Shown here: positions 56,811 to 64,000 of the stretch, in pieces
How the letters are laid out: each line of letters opens with the position of its first letter
Numbering within the stretch: the stretch's first letter is position 1
Origin: Diphasiastrum complanatum
Lineage: Eukaryota > Streptophyta > Lycopodiopsida > Lycopodiales > Lycopodiaceae
Reading direction: 5' to 3'
Assembly: GCA_029204225.1 (NCBI GenBank)
Contig: CM055098.1
Span: 53,425,374 to 53,489,373, forward strand
Length of the DNA stretch: 64,000 nucleotides
The notes under the pieces: model-generated
What the model was told of the DNA's origin: nothing
Seen by the model: the letters and a program-made list of their open reading frames with translations, nothing else
Databases searched by the model: none
Translations under genes and position numbers: made by a program

Positions 56811-57282
56811 GAAAACCAAATAAAGGAGCTGCCAAGATACAGGAGCGCACATATAAAGGAGCTTCAGATAAAGGAGCACACAGATAAAGCAGCCTCGAAG
56901 GTAGCGCGTCTGCAACAGTGCAATCAGATACTCAGGAATTATCTTGTGAAAATCCTTAATAAGTCACAGACCACATTTTTCAAAGAAGACGTTTTAATAG
57001 AAGAGCGCAGATCATGAACGTCCAATTCTGCTGCAAGCAACAGAATGCAGTACTTATGCTCAAAAAACAACGTTCAATGTTCAATAGATGATCAGAATCT
57101 GCTATTATAAATCCTTAAGGAGCGCACAGAGGTAGAACATTTGCAGAGAATGTGACATGCATGAGTCATGACGCCAGCGGAGTAGCGAAGAAAAGCACTC
57201 GTCCCAAGTGCCTCGTATCTTAGTGGCACGCATGGTTTGGCCCCGTCTCATTTCGTCTCCGAGATACACCTCCCACGTGTTG
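56778..57282. other. Foreign sequence after the heat shock breakpoint
   Basis: It has no match in the left copy. It contains several ATAAAGGAGC-type units (about 56819-56895) and GAGCGCA-type blocks. No gene. It leads into the family-P LTR. Confidence 0.5.
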
Positions 57283-58309
57283 TCCAAAGAGCTCAGATCC
57301 ATGTGCAATCAGCTCCTGGGAACAATAAAATCTAGAGAGAGAAAATAACTTTCTAGAAAGAGAAAATCTTAGACAGAGAAAAACGTGATTTACTAGCTTG
57401 GGTAGAGTGCTTGGTATGAGAGGGGTGCCGAATCTTACCAATACTATAGGGGTGTCCGGGGTGCGACTCAGGGCGAGCTCCAACCAGGTCTCAGCCTCCT
57501 TTGCTGGAATGTTGTCATGGCTTTCGCCTTGGCAAGCTAGCGCCCCGAAGACTAGGGTTGGTCACACACTTGAAATGTAACCTTCTCAGATTTATCAATA
57601 AAGTGGGATTTTCCTCAAACTGACTTTCATTTCCTTTTGGGTTTCAGTGTTCGGTAAAAGCGCCAGTTGTAAGGCCGCTTCAAAATTTCTAAGTTGGCAC
57701 AGAGTTGATGGTCGTATCCCGGGATGCCAACGGTATGCGGTCGGGACCATCCGGTCCGTGGCGCCAGGGGTATGCTGTCGAGACCATTTGGTCCAGGAAC
57801 TGGTTGTCTCCATATCTGTCGCGGCTTGTGGTTCTGAGTGTTCCTTGCATGAACGTGAATGAGTTAAGCTCTTAAGGAACGAGCTCTAACTTGTCGGCTG
57901 AGTTGGATGGCTTGCTTGGGTGGAAGTTACATGTTTATGGCTATCCAGTCTGGCGTGGCGCCAGGTTGGCTTCCAGCGGTCGTGACGAAGCTTTCAGTTG
58001 GTTAAGTCTGATGTAAGTCAAACCACTTGCTTGGAATGGATGTTACTCGTTTGTAACGAAGCTTCGAGTTGGTTAAGTTTGATGTATGTTGGGCGGCTTG
58101 CTTGGAGGGAAGTCACCCACATCGAGACCCTCGATCTGGCATGGCACCAGGTTGGATCTCAATGTTGGTTTTCGGAACTTTAAGTTGGTTAAGTCTGATC
58201 GTTGTTGGCGAATTGGCTGCTTGTATGTCAAGTGGGTTTGGATGACAAGAGTTGAAGGTTGGGAAGCTAAGTCGTGATTCCCGGCTCCCTTTAGGATGCC
58301 TGTGCTACA
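57283..58309 (+). repeat. Family-P LTR, right copy, 5'-truncated
   Basis: Begins in the GTCCAAAGAGCTCAG region, i.e. further upstream in the LTR than the left counterpart at 7989, and ends CTACA before the primer site. It contains ATCAATAAAGTGGG near 57594. Confidence 0.75.
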
Positions 58310-58311
58310 TG

Positions 58312-60614
58312 TGGTATCAGAGCCAACTGGCCGGTCAGCTATGTGGATCTCACGGAAATGGCCATTGTTTGGGGTTCATCAGGACAACTGTTGTGCAAGG
58401 TGCTGCCCACAGTATAAGCACGGGTGCGTCCACGGTCGGGGTGGTCGGCAGAACGGGGGACTTGATGAGTCAAAGTGCTGCCCTCAAGGTGTAAGCACGG
58501 TCAGTTCTCGCGGTTCGGGCCTGGCGCTGTCTGCACGTAGGACGGATGAGACAAAGTGCTGCCTAGGTAGGTGAAAGCACGGTCTGTACCTTGTGAGGTG
58601 CGGGGCGACATATTCGAATTGTACGAGTTAACTATTGATACAAAGATGCTGCTCGAATTCGGGTGTAAAGCACGGGTGGTTAGCTGCCGGTGCAGGATAG
58701 CTGCCGATCGTTTAGCTATAAGGGCTATCGACCAAAAAGTGGTGGGGTGTGACTGAGGCAATGTGCTCGGATAGTTGGAGGGGTGTCCTATGTGGGCTGA
58801 TTCTGTGATCGATTTGTATGGGCGTGGCCAGAAAAAGGTCCGTTGGCAGGACCATCTCTAAGGGGGACCTTGTCTTTGTTACTTGTTGGTAAACCTGCGT
58901 GAGTGTCTTACTTGTATGTATTCGTGGTGAGTCTTAGTACTCGTGCTTTGCCTGGTTTGCATGATTGCTTGTGATACAAGGAGCTGATGGCTCGAGAAGG
59001 AACCTTTCTTTTGAAGGCTGATACCATCAAACAAAGAGGACTACAGAATCTGTGGGGTGGATTTGTAGTTCAAGTACTCGCTCGTGAACGACAACGAAAC
59101 GACTCAATGTTTGCAAAGGATGGATGGCTAGCCTGTTTCTTGGGTTAGTTTCATTTGCGACAATGCCCACCAAGACGCAAGCAGGAAGTCAAAAGTTGGA
59201 AACAGCAATTTCATGGGAGATTTTCTTTGGAGCAGTTGGTCTTCATTTTGGGACGGCCACCTTCAGAACTGAAACTCACTGAGCATGGGTGATATGCAGT
59301 ATCAGTTGGGTTTTTCCTCAAAGGGGAAAGACTAGGATCCTTTTCAGAGATTGGCAACAAGTTGGATCTAGCCATAATCCTAGCAGATGGGAAGCAGAGT
59401 GTTGGAAAGGCTTTTTGTCCGAAGAACTCTACTCTAAGTCCGATCAGCTGATTTTATAGGTGGAGGGGAACTATCACACACCTCTCTCTCTTGGGGCAAA
59501 TTTTGAATGAAAGTTGATCAAAACGGGGGCAAATTCAATGTGACCTAGCCATACTCACACGAGGAGACTGGCGAACTTTGGACCTAATAAGTTGACAAGT
59601 TTTTGTTGTGGAAAGGAAAGCTTGTTATAGGCTTTCTCTGGACCAGCAATGATGAGGAAACATATGAGTACGCTGGCTTGTGTTACGTGTAAGGCAACTG
59701 ATCAATGAAGGAACTGTAAAAGTTGAGTATTGCATGAGAGACTTGGTATTTCGAACGGACGCTAAGGGACAGTTCGCGTTGAGGTCGGACTAGTGCAAAC
59801 TCTGGGTGCATGTGTCTGATTCAAAGAGAGCTACTTGAAGCCAAGCTCGATGTACACTTCTTGTTTTGACTGTGAGGGAATTGTGAAAATCAAGTTTTGC
59901 GCGACAGACATGGTGCTTCAAACAAACGCGAAGAGATAGTTCGGATGCGGATCAAACTGGTGCGACCCTTTGGCTTTCCACGAGGTCAATGGTTACATTT
60001 GGGCTAATTCAAAGAGCTACTTCAAGCTAAGTGAAAGTTGCATTGCAGAGTACTCAATCTTTGCCTACCTTAAAGAGCCAAGATGGAAAAGTATCAAGAT
60101 CAGGCTGGGACAAGGAGAGAAATCAAGGTGCAGAAGCAACAAGGCACGAAGTGGACCATAAAGTGGGCAATCAAACGATAAATCCTTTGGCTCAGGGAGC
60201 CTTGATACCTGTGCGGAATTGATCAAATCTGGAGCTCAGAGAGCTCAACACAAAGTGCATCAAGGACAAATCAGGAGCTCAAAGGAGTTCCAAAGTCGAA
60301 AGTCAGAAGCGACAGGGGCGAACAATTCAAAGAAAGGCCTCTGTCACCAGTTAATAAGGTTCTTGGATTTTATGAAAGCGATATCAAATCTACGCTTTTC
60401 CCAGACAAAGATATATTTTCAAGTTATGTAACTTTTCAGTACAAAGAGCTCAGCCTCCGACTTGTGGTGTGCCAGCTTCAATGTTAATAAGAAGTGGGCA
60501 GTAAATTGAGTACTGTGCCAAGTAGCTTAAATGTATAGTTATTTTAATTGGGAGACACCTTTACTTTAATCTGACATCTGATGAGGAGATCAGATTTTAT
60601 AAAGGTGGGGTGGA
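58312..60614 (+). mobile_element. Non-coding internal region of family-P element, right copy
   Basis: From TGGTATCAGAGC (58312-58323) to the polypurine tract at 60601-60614. It matches 8983-11295 closely, with substitutions more common than indels. No gag or pol. Confidence 0.75.
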
Positions 60615-61475
60615 TGTTGTAAAGCTATCTTCATAAGTTTTACTTCCGGGGCCAGCATTGTCCCCGGCGCCAGCAGCGCCCCTGCTGCTCCCGGCGCCAA
60701 CGTCGCCGGCGCCACTCCCGACGCCACTTTGACCAGAATCCAGTCGACGCCAAGTTCCTATGGCTGAAAATCTTTGATCGGTTCTAGCGAAGTCCAGAGA
60801 GCTCAGATCGATGTGCAATCAGCTCACACGATCTAGGCATGATTAAAGGAAGCCTGGGGATCAATAGAATCTAGAAAGAGAAAATTCTAGAGAGAGAAAA
60901 ACATGCTTTACCAGCTTGGGTAGAGTGCTTGGTATGAGGGGGGGTGCCGAATCCCACCAAGACTATAGGGGAGTGCGGGTTGTGACTCAGGACGAGCTCC
61001 AACCAAGTCTCAGCCTCCCTTGCTGGAATGTTGTCATGGCTCTCGCCTTGGCATGCTAGTGCCCATGAGACTAGGGTCGGTCACACACTTGAAATGTAAC
61101 CTTTCTGATTTATCAATAAAGTGGGATTTTCCTCAAACTGACTCTGATTACCTTCTGGGTTTCAGTGTTCGGTAAAAGCGCCAGTTGTAAGGCCGTTTCA
61201 AAATTTTTAAGTTGGCACATAGCAGAGGGTCGTATCCCAGGATGCCAGCGGTATGACGTCGGGACCATTCGGTCCGTGGCGCCAGCGGTATGCTGTCGGG
61301 ACCATTTGGTCCAGGAACTGGTTGTCTCCATATCTGTCGTGGCTTGTAGTTCTGAGTGTTCCTTGCATGAACGTGAATGGGTTAAGCTCTTGGGGAACGA
61401 GCTTTAACCTGTCGGCTGAGTTGGATGGCTTGCTTGGGTGGAAGTTACCTGTTTATGGTTGTCCAGTCTGGCGTG
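60615..61475 (+). repeat. Family-P 3' LTR, right copy, 3'-truncated
   Basis: Starts TGTTGTAAAGCTATCTTC. The GGCGCC-rich stretch (60650-60745) is about 30 bases longer than in the left copy. It stops at TCTGGCGTGG, as on the left. Confidence 0.75.
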
Positions 61476-61477
61476 GA

Positions 61478-61774
61478 TAGGATCCTCTTCAGTGATTGGC
61501 AACAAGTTGGATCGAGCCATAATCCCACCAGATGGAAAGCAAAGTGCTGGAAAGGCTTTTTGTCCGAAGAACTCTACTCTAAGTCCGATCAGCTGATTTT
61601 ATAAGTGGTGGGGAACTATCACACACACCTCTCTCTTGGGGCAAATTTCGAATGAAAGTTGATCAAAACGGCGGCAAATTCAAGGTGACCTAGCCATACT
61701 CACACGAGGAGACTGGTGAACTTTGGACCTAATAAGTTGAAAAGTTTTTGTTGTGAAAGGGAAAGCTTGTTATA
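61478..61774 (+). repeat. Internal family-P fragment between inverted LTRs, right copy
   Basis: Same junctions as 12131-12428. Confidence 0.7.
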
Positions 61775-62501
61775 TGTAGCGCAGGCATCCCAAAGGGAGC
61801 CGGGAACCACGACTTAGCTTCCCAGCCTTCAACTCTTGCCATCCAAACCCACTTGACATACAAGCAGCCAACTCGCCAACAACGATCAAACTTAACCAAC
61901 TTGAAGTTCCGAAAACCAACATTGAGATCCAACCTGGCGCCATGCCAGATCGGGGGTCCCGATGTGGGTGACTTCCCTCCAAGCAAGCCGCCTGACATAC
62001 ATCAAACTTAACCAACTCGAAGCTTTGTTACAAACGAGTAACATCCATTCCAAGCAAGCGGTCTGACTTACATCAGACTTAACCAACTGAAAGCTTCGTC
62101 ACGAGCGCTGGAAGCCAACCTGGCGCCACGCTAGACTGGACAGCCATAAACAGGTAACTTCCACCCAAGCAAGCCATCCAGCTCAGCCGACAGGTTAACC
62201 CATTCACGTTCATGCAATGAACACTCAGGACCACAAGCCGCGACAGATATGGCGACAACTAGTTCCTGGACCAAATGGTCCCGACAGCATACCGCTGGCG
62301 CCACAGACCGAATGGTCCCGACGATATACCGCTGGCGTCCCGGGATACGACCCTCAGCTATGTGCCAACTTAAAAATTTTGAAGCGGCCTTACAACTGGC
62401 GCTTTTACCGAACACTGAAACCCAGAAGGTAATCAGAGTCAGTTTGAGAAAAATCCCACTTTATTGATAAATCTGAAAAGGTTACATTTCAAGTGTGTGA
62501 T
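61775..62501 (-). repeat. Inverted partial family-P LTR, right copy
   Basis: Starts TGTAGCGCAGGC. It continues about 100 bases further than the left counterpart, through the TTTATTGATAAAT block (62460-62472), before joining a family-M LTR at 62502. Confidence 0.75.
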
Positions 62502-63703
62502 TGTTGCGCCGGCGCCTCAAAGGGCACTGGGACTTGAGCGGTTTCCCCAACACGTGCTTAAGTCTAACATTCATCCATCATGCACTTACGTAAAAGCCAA
62601 CTCAGAAACGTAACAAGCTTAACCATTCAGGCTTAAGAAAACTAGAATCCCAACCAACCCAATAGCCAACTCAGAATCCGTCCCCAAAAGGTAACCAAAG
62701 GCAAAGACAAGCCACACATGAAACCCAAGGCATAGTGGTTGCCAAATTGACCAATTGGCATAGCGACAAGCCCCATGTCGATGACAGGGACCCTTAGGCG
62801 CCAGCGACGCAAAAAGGTTGTAGTAAGGGTCCTTCCACTTAAACAAAACCACTAAAAAGTTATGCCATTTTTAGTGTGGAATCAAAATGTGCATTCAAAA
62901 AGTAATGTTATGTAGATTTCAAATTTGAGTGTTTTGATTGGTCCATGTGTAAGAAAAAATTCAAAAAAAATATAAAAAGAATCTTTACAAAGGGTCTTTT
63001 TGGGATTTAGAACTCCTCTAATGAGTGGAAGCACTTGTTGCTGACTTTTCTTGGATTTAGATATTTTCATATATCATCTTTCCAGTTAACTTTTATTGAA
63101 ATTTATAATTTCTTTAAAAGGAGGGGTGAAGTGCCGGAGGTGAAACCGAAATGGTAATCATCCCCATGGATCAACTTTATTAGATTTGGAAGAGGTTACA
63201 TTCATACATAGACTGACTGGTCTCGGAGCCACCAACACGTGCTGGGCATTGTGCCTGGCTTGTGCTGGTAGAGGGAGTTGAGACCTGGCGACTGGATTCC
63301 TGGCGCTGGTTGAGCTGTCCAAGTTTTTGCCTGCCGGACTCCCCCTATGGTTCTGCTGTGATTCGGCGCACCCCCTCTGTTCTGAAACATAGTGCTTTCT
63401 GGTAAAGCACGCTTTTTAGGACTTAGTTTTTATTTTGCTGATTAAGCCTGGCAAGCTTGGCAGAATCAGTCTGGCTCCCAGACATGGGTCCCGGGAGCCG
63501 TCCCGGTGGTAGAATCAACTTTCTTCCTGACTAGACCATGACTCGAGCTCCAGAGCTAGCTCATGACTTGTGACTACTTGACTGGCTCACCACAGGTCGG
63601 AGGCTCAGTCCTTGACGTTCTAACTTGCTCTGGGACCTTAGGGAGCGTCACCCCTTAGAGTCTTACAGGGCACGCTGGGCGCACTTGAGTCAGCTTTACA
63701 ACA
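62502..63703 (-). repeat. Family-M LTR interrupted by a ~290-bp insertion
   Basis: TGTTGCGCCGG...TTTACAACA ends as in 20473-21389. Sequence at 62841-63130 is not in the other LTRs. The LTR serves as the 3' LTR of a fourth gypsy body that leaves the window. Confidence 0.8.
62841..63130. mobile_element. AT-rich insertion in a family-M LTR
   Basis: It replaces about 10 bases of LTR (GGACCAGTCC type). It is AT-rich, non-coding and flanked by CACTT on the left and GAAGTG on the right, which are inverted relative to each other. It could be a MITE-like element or filler DNA; the left CACTT belongs to the LTR itself, so terminal repeats are not proven. Confidence 0.4.
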
Positions 63704-64000
63704 TCCTCCCCTCGTTTGAAAAAGTTGATGTCCTCATCAGGGCCAGACTAGACCTAGGACGTATGGCATGGGCTTAATTCACTGGCCTTAACAACTTTGA
63801 ATTAAAAAAAATACATTGGCAGTAGCACATGAAAAATGTAGATAAAGTTCACTTACGTAAAACCGGTGTAAAGCTGCAAGTGATTTATTGAAAAACTTAA
63901 GAAAGATATCTGGAAGTTCCTTGAACTTCAGAATGGCCATGAATGTTTATGTAGGAGGCATGCCGCCAGGTAGTGCTTTGTGTGCCGATTTGGAAAAACG
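63704..64000 (-). pseudogene. Start of a fourth chromodomain gypsy body (E4), 3' end only
   Basis: Matches the region after pol in E1-E3: polypurine tract (about 63704-63715), 3' untranslated part, and the last codons of pol near 63950-64000 (AHKALPGGMPPT on the minus strand). It continues beyond the window. Confidence 0.75.

Overview
The window looks like a repeat-rich nuclear region of a land plant. The evidence is a wound-induced-protein gene, a plastid-type small heat shock gene with a plant-style intron, an AINTEGUMENTA-like/PLETHORA (AP2) remnant, a plant menthol-dehydrogenase-type SDR remnant, chromodomain Ty3/gypsy elements, Ty1/copia fragments and a LINE endonuclease fragment. A non-flowering lineage (bryophyte, lycophyte, fern) or a gymnosperm is plausible, but the sequence alone does not settle this. 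There are no tRNA or rRNA genes and no prokaryotic features.

Layout. 1-358 is a gypsy protease fragment. 359-7236 is a segment that recurs in direct orientation at 49800-56777. Both copies carry, in order: part of a degenerate reverse-transcriptase element (minus strand), a minisatellite of about 35-bp units, a decayed AINTEGUMENTA-like 5' region, a two-exon SDR pseudogene, and a small heat shock protein gene (all plus). The left copy has many 1-5 bp indels but keeps the true 3' end of the heat shock gene. The right copy has the clean reading frame but is cut inside exon 2. Downstream of each copy lies the same composite of a non-coding LTR element (about 7989-13046 and 57283-62501), so the duplication effectively spans about 13 kb, separated by about 36 kb.

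13047-24415 is a head-to-tail chain of three gag-less chromodomain Ty3/gypsy bodies (minus strand) separated by shared 0.9-kb LTRs. A fourth begins at the right edge of the window. The non-coding plus-strand element shares its leader with this family and is probably its parasite.

24416-47860 is a graveyard: a copia LTR with a 369-bp tandem duplication, copia RT pieces next to a wound-induced-protein pseudogene (26.4 kb) and the intact gene (30126-30686, minus), scattered gag/PR/RT/RNaseH/IN pieces of a second gypsy family, a LINE endonuclease remnant, a (GA)67 microsatellite, pentanucleotide arrays and two arrays of a TGACTCGC-like motif.

The most interesting object is the element at about 50900-47862 (minus). 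It has an N-terminal CCHC-type zinc finger, an RT domain with ADD, a C-terminal C-x-C...H...C motif and a D-x12-D motif as in restriction-like endonucleases. That is the architecture of R2-type non-LTR retrotransposons, not of the usual plant L1/RTE LINEs. The only gene that looks intact and functional is the wound-induced-protein gene. The small heat shock gene would be functional only if the two copies were joined, or if the assembly is at fault.
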